From assembly GCF_001042635.1 (NCBI RefSeq), contig NZ_AP012331.1, forward strand, positions 1,116,001 through 1,180,000: 64,000 bases of DNA, written 5' to 3'. Under the pieces are notes generated by a model. It was not told where the DNA came from. It was given only the letters and a program-made list of their open reading frames with translations, and ran no database searches. Below are positions 50,160 to 57,564 of the stretch, piece after piece. Position 1 is the first letter of the stretch. Every line of letters begins with the position of its first letter. The DNA is from Bifidobacterium scardovii JCM 12489 = DSM 13734 (GTDB lineage Bacteria > Actinomycetota > Actinomycetes > Actinomycetales > Bifidobacteriaceae). Position numbers and translations under genes: made by a program.

Positions 50160-51679
50160 TGCCCCAACTGCGCGACAGCGCCAACAGCGGCGCGGCGGCG
50201 CGGGTGCAGCGTTCCCCGCAGTTTGAGGGATTCGCGCGCATCTTCGGCGTGGAGACCGAGTACGGCGTGGCCGTGACCGGCGCCGACCGGCCGGTGGAGG
50301 CCGGCCAGACGGCGATGATGATGTTCCAGCCGATCGTCTCGCGCGCGCGGTCCACGAACACGTATCTGTCCAACGGGTCGCGGCTCTACCTCGACGTCGG
50401 CTCGCACCCCGAGTACGCGACCGCCGAGGCGCGCGACCCGCATGGGACGCTTGCGCAGGATCTGGCCGGCGAGCGGATCATGGCGCGGCTCGCGCTGCAG
50501 GCGCAGCAGCGGCTGCAGGCCACGCGCGGCGAGCGGGTGCGCGTGCACATGTTCAAGAACAACGCCGATTCGGCCGGGCATTCCTTCGGATGCCACGAGA
50601 ACTACCTGGTGCGGCGCTTCGTATCGCTCGAGCAGGTGGAGCACGAGCTGCTGCCGTTCCTGATCACCCGTCAGCTGTATACCGGCGCAGGGCGCGTGAC
50701 CGACGAGGGATTCGAGATCACGCAGCGGGCCGATTACCTGGACGAGGCGGTGTCCTCGGCCACCACGCGCTCTCGGCCGATGGTCAACACGCGCGACGAG
50801 CCGCATGCCGATCCGGAGGAGTTCCGCCGTCTGCATGTGATCATCGGGGATTCGAACCGGTCGCAGTGGGCAACGTGGATGAAGCTCGCCGTCACGCACT
50901 TGGTGCTGTGCGTGATCGAGGAATGCGCGCGTCTCGGCGTGGCCTCGGGATTCGAGGCATGCGCCTTGGCCGACCCGGGGGAGTCGAATCGGGCGGTCAG
51001 TCGCGATCTGACCGGCCGCTCGGCCCGGCTGGCTCTGGCCGATCCGGACGCGTACCGTGCCGTCGGCCGTACGCTGAGCGGTGGATGCGCCGGCTCGTCA
51101 CAAGCCGCGTGCGAGCCCACCATGCTGGATATCCAGTACCGGTACCTGTCCATCGTGGAACGCTTCATGCGGGACCACGAGCAGGCGCTGGCCGTAGCTT
51201 TGCCGTCCACCGGCGTCGGCCGTATTCTCGGCGAGTGGAGGGCCGTGCTGGATGCCGTGCGCGCCGGCGAGATCGAGTCCCTGTCCGATCGTGTCGACTG
51301 GGTGGCGAAAATGCGCCTGTTCGAGGCGCTGCACGCCCGTAGGGGCGGAGTATCCCAGGCGAAGCTCGAGCAGCTGGACATGGACTACCACGACATCGCC
51401 AACGGCTCGCTCTATGAATCGCTGCTGCGCCGCGGCGCGCTGCGCCGGCTCGTGGATGAAGATGAGATCGAGCGCGCGATGACCGAGGCGCCGCACGATA
51501 CCCGCGCCGCGCTGCGTGGCGCGTTCGTCGCCGCCGCGCTGCGGTCCGGCGCCCAGTTCTCGTGCGACTGGACGCGATTGGTGCTGACCAACCCGGAGCA
51601 CCGCGAGGCGGTGCTGCTCGACCCGTTCAACGCCACCCCCACTGCCGACTGCCAGAGTCTGATGCGGGCGCTGGAATAG
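50159..51679 (+). CDS. pafA: Pup-protein ligase
   Basis: A 506-residue ligase that couples the Pup C-terminal glutamate side chain to protein lysines with ATP. It shows IFGVETEYGVAVTG, NGSRLYLDVGSHPEYATAEA with the catalytic Asp, HSFGCHENYLVRRF and RPMVNTRDEPHAD. It is the paralogue of Dop. Start at ATG 50159 overlaps the pup stop; a GTG at 50156 is an alternative. In actinobacteria with a proteasome prcB and prcA lie between pup and pafA; here they are absent and the two genes touch. Confidence 0.94.
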   Translation: MPQLRDSANSGAAARVQRSPQFEGFARIFGVETEYGVAVTGADRPVEAGQTAMMMFQPIVSRARSTNTYLSNGSRLYLDVGSHPEYATAEARDPHGTLAQDLAGERIMARLALQAQQRLQATRGERVRVHMFKNNADSAGHSFGCHENYLVRRFVSLEQVEHELLPFLITRQLYTGAGRVTDEGFEITQRADYLDEAVSSATTRSRPMVNTRDEPHADPEEFRRLHVIIGDSNRSQWATWMKLAVTHLVLCVIEECARLGVASGFEACALADPGESNRAVSRDLTGRSARLALADPDAYRAVGRTLSGGCAGSSQAACEPTMLDIQYRYLSIVERFMRDHEQALAVALPSTGVGRILGEWRAVLDAVRAGEIESLSDRVDWVAKMRLFEALHARRGGVSQAKLEQLDMDYHDIANGSLYESLLRRGALRRLVDEDEIERAMTEAPHDTRAALRGAFVAAALRSGAQFSCDWTRLVLTNPEHREAVLLDPFNATPTADCQSLMRALE

Positions 51680-51751
51680 GGGAGCAAGTACTGCGTATTG
51701 TTGATGCGCGAAGGATCCAGCCAAGCCCCATTGGCTGGATCTGCGACGGCG

Positions 51752-51915
51752 TTCCCACGGCGCGGTAAAGCTCCCACGGCGCGGTAATACCTCCACCGCG
51801 CGGTTTGTCGTTTTGGGTTATTCGCGGTATTTCAACGTTTTGCTTATTACGCCGTGGAAGGTTTACCGCGCCGTGGAAACAAAACATCGCGGTGGAGGTA
51901 AGACCGCGTGGTGGA
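51752..51915. repeat. Palindromic array of 20-bp CCACGGCGCGGTAA units
   Basis: Three direct units on the left (TTCCCACGGCGCGGTAAAGC, CTCCCACGGCGCGGTAATAC, CTCCACCGCGCGGTTTGTCG) at 51752-51810 and about four inverted ones on the right (for example TTTACCGCGCCGTGGAAAC at 51862-51880), with some 33 bases of A/T-richer DNA between. The unit spacing is 19-20 bases. Confidence 0.75.
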
Positions 51916-52120
51916 ATTCCGCCACGTCGGGAGCGAGCTGATAGCCATCGCGTTTGGCGAGATTGCCGGTGATGATGGTGAGTTCCTCAGACGAATAGTC
52001 GAGGAAATTCAGCCACATGGGCACGTGCGATTTGGTGCCGGCATTGGTGTCGAGGAATTTGGTCATTTCATCCGTGTATCCGGCGAGGATGAAGACGAGT
52101 TCGTCGCGATAGCCCTCCAT
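51863..52120 (-). pseudogene. Relic of a CbbX/SpoVK-like AAA+ ATPase
   Basis: The minus-strand frame reads MEGYRDELVFILAGYTDEMT, then KFLDTNAGTKSHVPMWLNFL and DYSSEELTIITGNLAKRDGYQLAPDVAE. This matches the segment after Walker B in CbbX/SpoVK/EccA-type AAA+ proteins (usually 'RDxLVVIlAGYpdeM..FldsNpGl.SRF...i.F.dYs.eEL'). The normal SRF (arginine finger) is SHV here, and Walker A and B are absent. The 3' end runs into the 20-bp repeat array. It is a truncated, inactive remnant. Confidence 0.7.
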
Positions 52121-52236
52121 TGCCTATCGTGACCGGCGGTACAGCTTAGATGTGGGGCATACAGCGCATGCGATATCGGAAGATATCGGAAATTGCCGGC
52201 GGGCGCGTGCCAGCGGTGCAACCGCCCGATACGGAG

Positions 52237-52270
52237 AAAGCCCCTGACCACCATGGTCAGGGGCTTTCCC
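52237..52270 (-). terminator. Terminator of hup
   Basis: AAAGCCCCTGACC and GGTCAGGGGCTTT form a perfect 13-bp stem around a 5-base loop, 27 bases after the hup stop on the minus strand. Confidence 0.88.
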
Positions 52271-52296
52271 ATTGTGACGCCCAGCGTAACCGACTA

Positions 52297-52578
52297 CTAC
52301 TTGGTCACAGCCTTCTTCAGCAGGGAACCGGCGGAAATGCGCACACCGTAGGTCGCCGGGATCTCGATGGTCTCGCCCGTGCGCGGGTTGCGGCCGGTGC
52401 GAGCGGCGCGCTTGACGCGCTCAGCGGAGAACAGACCGGTGAGCTTCAGGCCTTCGCCGGACTGCATGGCCTCGACGAACACGTCCTGGAAAGCGTTGAC
52501 AGCCGCCTCGGCCTGGGCCTTGGTCAGGTTGGACTTCTGGGCGATCTTCGAGACAAGATCAGACTTGTTGTATGCCAT
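52297..52578 (-). CDS. hup: HU-family DNA-binding protein
   Basis: A 93-residue histone-like protein. It starts MAYNKSDLVSKIAQKSNLTK, has the helix AEAAVNAFQDVFVEAMQSG and the DNA-binding arm RTGRNPRTGETIEIPATYG. It lacks the Lys/Ala-rich C-terminal tail of mycobacterial HupB. HU compacts and bends DNA. AGAAGGATG precedes the ATG. It appears monocistronic with its own terminator. Confidence 0.95.
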   Translation of the reverse strand: MAYNKSDLVSKIAQKSNLTKAQAEAAVNAFQDVFVEAMQSGEGLKLTGLFSAERVKRAARTGRNPRTGETIEIPATYGVRISAGSLLKKAVTK

Positions 52579-52763
52579 AAAGCATCCTTCTTGTGGTTAG
52601 GGAACCGCCTAATTCGGTCGGCCGGTTCACACGTTCATACTGAATATTAGCGCACGTTGCCGTCAATTACCGCATTTTTCAAGGGATTTCACGGGATTTC
52701 ACGGGAAAAAGCCCCGAAGTTCCCCGTTGCGCCGGTCGAGGGGATGGCCGGCGCGGACCGGCC

Positions 52764-55256
52764 CTAGATGAGGTTGCGGCGGTCCAGCCATTTCATGGCC
52801 ATCGCGCCCAGCGGGATGCGCAGCCAGTAGAAGACCACGCGGTACAGCAGGGTGGCCGACAGCGCCACTCCGGCGGGCACGCCGGCGGCGCCGAACGACA
52901 CTGTCAGCGCCGCCTCGACACCGCCCAGGCCGCCGGGCGTGGGCATCGCCGAGCCGATCGCGTTGGCCAGCAGGAAGATGAACACCGTCTCGATCGGGCT
53001 GGTCATGTGGCCGAACGCGAGCAGCGCAACCCAGAAGCCCAGTCCCGTGGCGATGTTGAGTACCAGCATGCCGATGACGCTGAACGCCAGTTCCTTGGGC
53101 CGTCCCAGCACCTCGACCAGCTGCCTGGCGTACGTCTTGACCAGGGGCAGCAGGTGCGAGGTGGCGTAATGGCGCAGCGGGGGTATCATCATCGCGATGG
53201 CCAGCGCCATGAGCACGATGCCGATGACGGTGATCAGCGTGTTCGTCGGGATCATGCCGGAGAGCGCGTCGCTGCCGGTGAACAGGCCGATCAGGATCAT
53301 CATCGCGATGGTGCCGCCGTAATACACGGCCAGCACGGCGGTCATGATCGCCGTCGCCGGCGTATTGCGGTACCCGCTTTTGCGCAGGAACTGCAGGTTC
53401 ACGAAGGCCGGGCCGACGCCGGCCGGCATCGACACCATCGCGAACCCCTGCGCCACCTGAGACATGAGAATGCCGAGGTGGTTGCGCTTGCCGGGCTCGA
53501 TGAACGCGCCGAGCTCCAGCGCGGAGCCCAGCCAGGCGATCACGCTCAGCAGCAGGCAGACGGCCGCCATCTCCGGGTTGGCGTTCCTGACCGCGTCGAT
53601 CACCTCGTCCGGCTTGAGCTGGGTGAAGACCACGGCGACCGCCACGACCAGCAGCGCGATGCCGATGAACGAGCGCAGGCTGAAGCGCGACAGGGACACC
53701 GGCTCGAGCGATTCGGTGACCTCCTGCGGCGCCAGGGCCTGCAGCCGGTCGCGCAGCCGATCCAGCACATGCCGGTCCCAGCCGTCCAGCGCGCGCGTGC
53801 CGGACGGCACGGCGGCCTTCTGCACGAACGGGGCTAATCCGACCAGGGTGTCGTCGCCCCACACCTGCCGTGCGGCGGCGACCGTGCGCTCCGGGCCGAT
53901 CAGCACCGCGAGGAGGGCCAGCAGCTGCACGTGGTCGAGGGCCACGTTGGCTGATGTGCTGGCATCGTCGCCGTTCTGCCATCCGGCGATGATCGGGGTG
54001 CCCGATTCAAGGCGGGCCACGGTGTCGGGCGTGATGCGCCGATGCGTGTACCCGCGCCGGTTCGCCACCGACAGGAAGCGCATGAGCGCGATCGCGTCGT
54101 CGTCGGACAGCGCGTTGAGATTGCACTCGTGCATGATGTCGGTGCCCTGCAGCACCAGAATCGACGATTCGCCGGTATCGGCCATGCCGTAGACCTGCGG
54201 GGTCGGCAGGCCGCTGTTCTTCAGGCCGAGCATCATCGCCATGTGGTGCTGCGTGGCCTCGCGCGGCGAACGGTCGCGGCGCATGGAGACGCCGGTGAAC
54301 CGGATCCACTGCCACAGCTGCTTGAGATAGCCGGCGGCGCGCACCTGGCTGTCGAGCACGGAGACGACGAAGTGCCGGCCGTGGTCGTCCACGGCGTCGT
54401 ACAGGCGCGATCCTTCGACCAGATCGTCGTCCAGCGTCGCGCGCAGCGCGCTGTGCGTCGGCGTCTCGTCCAGACGCCGCACCAGCGAGACGACGCGCAG
54501 GTCGATGCCGGCCAGCGCCTGGACGACGTCGTCGCCCCACGCACCCTGGTTCTTGGTACCGATCAGGAAGCGCACGAGCATGCCGACCAGGCGCCCGGTG
54601 GCGAAGGAGACGAGCACGCCGGCGACCGAATTGACGGACAGCACCACCAGCAGCGCGGCGACGGTGTAGATGATGTTCCAGCCCCATTTGACCGTGGAGC
54701 GGGTGCGCCGAGGGCCGGCCGCGGTGAGCAACGCCGCGGCGCCGGCGTAGAAGTCGGGCAGCAACACGGGGCCGTACCAGGTGCTCGGCGAGCTCAGCGC
54801 GGAGATCAGCGTGATGTTGCCGCTGTGCGATACGAGCATGGACAGGACGCCAGCCAGCGCGTAGCCGCCGAACATGGCCAGGATCGAGATCGCCGACTGC
54901 AGCCATTCGCGGCTGATGAGCAGCTGGGCGAGCACGCCGACCACAATGACCACGATGGCGAGCTGCTGCAGCATCGACGTCGGCAGGTTGACCATCCAGT
55001 CCAGGGCCTTGCCTGCGGTGTGGGCGTCCGATTCGACGCCCCGCGTGATGCCGCTCAGGTAGGTCGCCGACAGCATCACGACGGCGGCGAACAGCACGGC
55101 GCCCCCGGCGCGGAACAGGTCGCCGAAGTCGTGGGTGCGCCTCGGCGGCACGTCGTCGATGCGGGGGGAGGAGGAAACAACGTCTGAAAAACGCGTTTCC
55201 GGCGACGTGACGGTGTCATCGTCGCCGGAAACGGTCGAATGCGTCTGATCGGTCAT
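52764..55256 (-). CDS. Large membrane protein with LPG_synthase_TM (UPF0104) domain
   Basis: An 830-residue protein. The N-terminal third has about six TM segments (AGGAVLFAAVVMLSATYLSG, LLISREWLQSAISILAMFGG). A soluble middle (about 330-560) resembles a degenerate lipid/kinase-like fold (REATQHHMAMMLGLKNSGLP, SSILVLQGTDIMHECNLNAL), without catalytic Asp motifs. The C-terminal part (about 580-830) is the flippase-like UPF0104/LPG_synthase_TM domain: VSMPAGVGPAFVNLQFL, AMPTPGGLGGVEAALTVSFG. This architecture is known in actinobacteria, but the lipid is unknown. ATG at 55256 follows AAGGGTT. Confidence 0.82.
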   Translation of the reverse strand: MTDQTHSTVSGDDDTVTSPETRFSDVVSSSPRIDDVPPRRTHDFGDLFRAGGAVLFAAVVMLSATYLSGITRGVESDAHTAGKALDWMVNLPTSMLQQLAIVVIVVGVLAQLLISREWLQSAISILAMFGGYALAGVLSMLVSHSGNITLISALSSPSTWYGPVLLPDFYAGAAALLTAAGPRRTRSTVKWGWNIIYTVAALLVVLSVNSVAGVLVSFATGRLVGMLVRFLIGTKNQGAWGDDVVQALAGIDLRVVSLVRRLDETPTHSALRATLDDDLVEGSRLYDAVDDHGRHFVVSVLDSQVRAAGYLKQLWQWIRFTGVSMRRDRSPREATQHHMAMMLGLKNSGLPTPQVYGMADTGESSILVLQGTDIMHECNLNALSDDDAIALMRFLSVANRRGYTHRRITPDTVARLESGTPIIAGWQNGDDASTSANVALDHVQLLALLAVLIGPERTVAAARQVWGDDTLVGLAPFVQKAAVPSGTRALDGWDRHVLDRLRDRLQALAPQEVTESLEPVSLSRFSLRSFIGIALLVVAVAVVFTQLKPDEVIDAVRNANPEMAAVCLLLSVIAWLGSALELGAFIEPGKRNHLGILMSQVAQGFAMVSMPAGVGPAFVNLQFLRKSGYRNTPATAIMTAVLAVYYGGTIAMMILIGLFTGSDALSGMIPTNTLITVIGIVLMALAIAMMIPPLRHYATSHLLPLVKTYARQLVEVLGRPKELAFSVIGMLVLNIATGLGFWVALLAFGHMTSPIETVFIFLLANAIGSAMPTPGGLGGVEAALTVSFGAAGVPAGVALSATLLYRVVFYWLRIPLGAMAMKWLDRRNLI

Positions 55257-55311
55257 CAGAACCCTTCGCGATTGGGAATCGTCGCTGGCGGAAGGCTGGC
55301 GCCCCGCACGG

Positions 55312-56748
55312 TCAGCGGTCGAAATCGACCAGCTTGGCCGCCACGCCCGTATAGGTGGCCGGAGTGAGGGCCTTGAGCCGCGCGGCGGTCTCCGCATCGA
55401 AGGCGAGGCCGTCGATGAAGCGTTCCACATCGTCCTGGCTGATCTCATGGCCGCGCATGAGTTCCTTGACCTTCTCGTAGGGTTTGTCCATGCCGGGCAG
55501 ACCCTTGAGCTCGCAGGCGCGCATCGCGGTCTGGATCGGCTCGCCGAGCACCTCCCAGTTCTCGTCGAGCTCGCGCTCGATCACGGCGTCGTTCGGGTGG
55601 ATGGACGTCAGGCCGCCCATAAGGTTGGTCAGGGCCAGCAGCGAGTAGCCGAGCGCCGAGCCGATGTTGCGCTGCGTGGTCGAGTCGGTCAGATCGCGCT
55701 GCCAGCGGGATTCGACCAGCGTGGCCGCAAGGGTGTCGAGCAGCGAGCAGGAGATCTCGAAGTTCGCCTCCGCGTTCTCGAAGCGGATCGGGTTGACCTT
55801 GTGCGGCATCGTGGAGGAGCCGGTCGCGCCCTTGACGGGCACCTGCGCGAACACGCCGCGCGAGATGTACATCCACACGTCCACGCACAGGTTGTGCATG
55901 ATGCGGTTCGCGTGGGCGACGGTGCCGTACAGCTCGGCCTGCCAGTCGTGGCTTTCGATCTGCGTGGTCAGCGGGTTCCACGTCAGGCCCATGCGGTTGG
56001 TGACGAACTCGCGCGAGACGGCGATCCAATCGACGTCGGGGCAGGCGGCCAGATGCGCGCCGAAGGTGCCGGTGGCGCCGTTGATCTTGCCCAGGTACTC
56101 CTGGTTCTCGATGCGCTTGAGCTGGCGGCCCAGGCGGTAGACGTAGACGGCGAGCTCCTTGCCGAGCGTGGTCGGCGTTGCCGGCTGGCCATGGGTGAGG
56201 CTCAGCAGCGACTTGTCGCGGTACTGGTCGGCCTTCTCGGCGAGGTGGTCGATGATCTCCTTGAACGCCGGGGTCCACACGTTCTCCATGGCGTTCTTCA
56301 CGCAGCGGGCGATCGACAGGTTGTTGATGTCCTCGGAGGTGCACGCGAAGTGGACCAGGGTCTTGAGCGCGTCGTTGATGTTGGTCAGCTCGGCCGGGGC
56401 CTTGTCGAGCTGGTCGTCGATGTAGTACTCCACGGCCTTCACGTCGTGGTGGGTGACCGCCTCGTGCGCGGCGTGCTGCTTGATGCCCTCGGCGCCGAAG
56501 TCCTCGGGGATGGCGCGCAGGAACGCGATCTCGGCCTCGGTGAACGGCTTGACGCCCTCGACGACGGGCTGGTTGCCGTTGCCGGAGAAGCCGTTGGCCA
56601 GCAGGATCATCCACTCGACCTCGACGCGCATGCGCTCGCGGTTCAGGGCCGGCTCGCTCAGGTATTCGACGAGCGGGGCGGTGGCTTTGTGGTAGCGGCC
56701 GTCGAGCGGGGTCAGTGCGATTGCGGGGGAAATATCGGTAAGCTTCAT
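55312..56748 (-). CDS. purB: Adenylosuccinate lyase
   Basis: A 478-residue fumarase-superfamily enzyme acting twice in purine synthesis (SAICAR to AICAR and adenylosuccinate to AMP). Landmarks are LTPLDGRYHKATAPLVEYLS, HEAVTHHDVKAVEYYI, LLSLTHGQPATPTTLGKEL and the signature GATGSSTMPHKVNPIRFENA. Length fits the E. coli-type PurB. The ATG at 56748 has TACCCT 7 nt upstream (56761-56756) and AGGAACC between, so it is leaderless or weakly SD-led. Its upstream region beyond the -10 coincides with a 38-bp duplicated segment. Confidence 0.95.
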   Translation of the reverse strand: MKLTDISPAIALTPLDGRYHKATAPLVEYLSEPALNRERMRVEVEWMILLANGFSGNGNQPVVEGVKPFTEAEIAFLRAIPEDFGAEGIKQHAAHEAVTHHDVKAVEYYIDDQLDKAPAELTNINDALKTLVHFACTSEDINNLSIARCVKNAMENVWTPAFKEIIDHLAEKADQYRDKSLLSLTHGQPATPTTLGKELAVYVYRLGRQLKRIENQEYLGKINGATGTFGAHLAACPDVDWIAVSREFVTNRMGLTWNPLTTQIESHDWQAELYGTVAHANRIMHNLCVDVWMYISRGVFAQVPVKGATGSSTMPHKVNPIRFENAEANFEISCSLLDTLAATLVESRWQRDLTDSTTQRNIGSALGYSLLALTNLMGGLTSIHPNDAVIERELDENWEVLGEPIQTAMRACELKGLPGMDKPYEKVKELMRGHEISQDDVERFIDGLAFDAETAARLKALTPATYTGVAAKLVDFDR

Positions 56749-56776
56749 GGTTCCTAGGGTACTTCCAACCGTGAAC

Positions 56777-56814
56777 CGCCATGTGTCGCGGCGCCGGTCA
56801 TTCGTTGTCGTGCG
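56777..56814. repeat. Left 38-bp direct repeat flanking the HigBA module
   Basis: Identical over 38 bases to 57527-57564. It contains the last codons and stop (reverse strand ...CACGACAACGAATGA) of the lipase-like gene, without the rest of that gene. It also forms the DNA upstream of the purB promoter. Confidence 0.9.
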
Positions 56815-56855
56815 GGGTGTCCGGCGCCCGCGTGGGATGCCATCCGCGACGGGCG

Positions 56856-57134
56856 TCACACGAATGCGGTCTGCAGCCGCTTGCCCATGGCGTCGGCGAG
56901 CTTGGTCAGCGTGGCGATGGTGGGCGATGCGTCGCCATGCTCGATGTTGAGGATCGTGGTCTTCGCCACGCCGCTCCGCCGGGCCAGCGCGTCCATGCTC
57001 ATGCCGGAGTCCGCGCGGGCCTCGGCCAGCTGCATGCCGATGGTCATCTGCGCCATGCAGTCATGGATGAGCTCCGCCATCCGGGGATCCTTCACGGCAT
57101 CGTCGAACATATCGTCAAATCGTTCCGTAGGCAT
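56856..57134 (-). CDS. HigA-like XRE-family antitoxin
   Basis: A 92-residue helix-turn-helix protein. The HTH region is ARADSGMSMDALARRSGVAK and TTILNIEHGDASPTIATL, followed by TKLADAMGKRL. It probably neutralises the adjacent toxin and binds the operon operator. It begins inside the end of the toxin gene (20-nt overlap) with GGAGGAGCG as ribosome binding site. The toxin-first order is characteristic of higBA systems. Confidence 0.85.
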   Translation of the reverse strand: MPTERFDDMFDDAVKDPRMAELIHDCMAQMTIGMQLAEARADSGMSMDALARRSGVAKTTILNIEHGDASPTIATLTKLADAMGKRLQTAFV

Positions 57135-57480
57135 CGCGCTCCTCCTTGTACCGTGCCATGATGCGGTGGGCGCGCCGCAGTTCTCGGCGCGGTGTTTTCG
57201 GTGTCTTCTTGCTGAAGCCGTGGGCGATGACGCAGGTATTGCCGCAGACGAAGAAAAACGGCGCGCGTTGGGCATTGCCTCCGAACTGCGCGCGGACCTC
57301 CCAGATGTCGGCGTCGAGCTTCTTCACCCACTCGTTGCGCAAGGCTGTGCCTATCCCGTACCGTTCGACGTTGCGGATGGTTGCATATACCTTTGCCCGC
57401 TCCCGTCGGTCGAGACCGTCCATCCATTCGCGGAACGGCGATGAGCCGTCAGCCGATGCACACACCTCGAATTCCAGCAT
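57115..57480 (-). CDS. HigB-like toxin (RelE/Gp49 superfamily)
   Basis: A 121-residue protein: EFEVCASADGSSPFREWMDG, YGIGTALRNEWVKKLDADIW, EVRAQFGGNAQRAPFFFVCG and HGFSKKTPKTPRREL. This is the RelE-fold/phage Gp49 type, a ribosome-dependent mRNA cleaving toxin. ATG at 57480 is preferred over a GTG at 57489 because GGGAGGTG lies 5 bases before it. It is the first gene of a two-gene operon with the HTH antitoxin. Confidence 0.87.
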   Translation of the reverse strand: MLEFEVCASADGSSPFREWMDGLDRRERAKVYATIRNVERYGIGTALRNEWVKKLDADIWEVRAQFGGNAQRAPFFFVCGNTCVIAHGFSKKTPKTPRRELRRAHRIMARYKEERDAYGTI

Positions 57481-57496
57481 CGAATTCACCTCCCTA

Positions 57497-57516
57497 CGGT
57501 AGTGTTTTAACTACCG
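57497..57516. promoter_or_regulatory. Probable operator of the HigBA operon
   Basis: CGGTAGT and ACTACCG are perfect 7-bp arms around a 6-base spacer (GTTTTA), immediately upstream of the toxin's ribosome binding site. Autoregulation by the HTH antitoxin is the likely use. Confidence 0.6.
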
Positions 57517-57526
57517 ATTGTCAATG

Positions 57527-57564
57527 CGCCATGTGTCGCGGCGCCGGTCATTCGTTGTCGTGCG
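57527..57564. repeat. Right 38-bp direct repeat: intact end of the lipase-like gene
   Basis: Identical to 56777-56814. 57548-57564 is the genuine 3' end of the lipase-like gene, and 57527-57547 is its original downstream sequence. The offset between copies is 750 bases. Confidence 0.9.

Larger units (their letters stand above)
51680..52296. other. 617-base gap with repeat array and AAA+ gene relic
   Basis: Contains an array of about seven 20-bp units in both orientations (51752-51915), a decayed AAA+ gene end on the minus strand (51863-52120) and the hup terminator (52237-52270). No intact gene is supported. Confidence 0.7.

Noticed and set aside
50140..50170. prcB/prcA proteasome subunit genes between pup and pafA
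   Set aside because: The two genes overlap, so there is no room; no NTN-hydrolase-like protein is encoded anywhere in the window.
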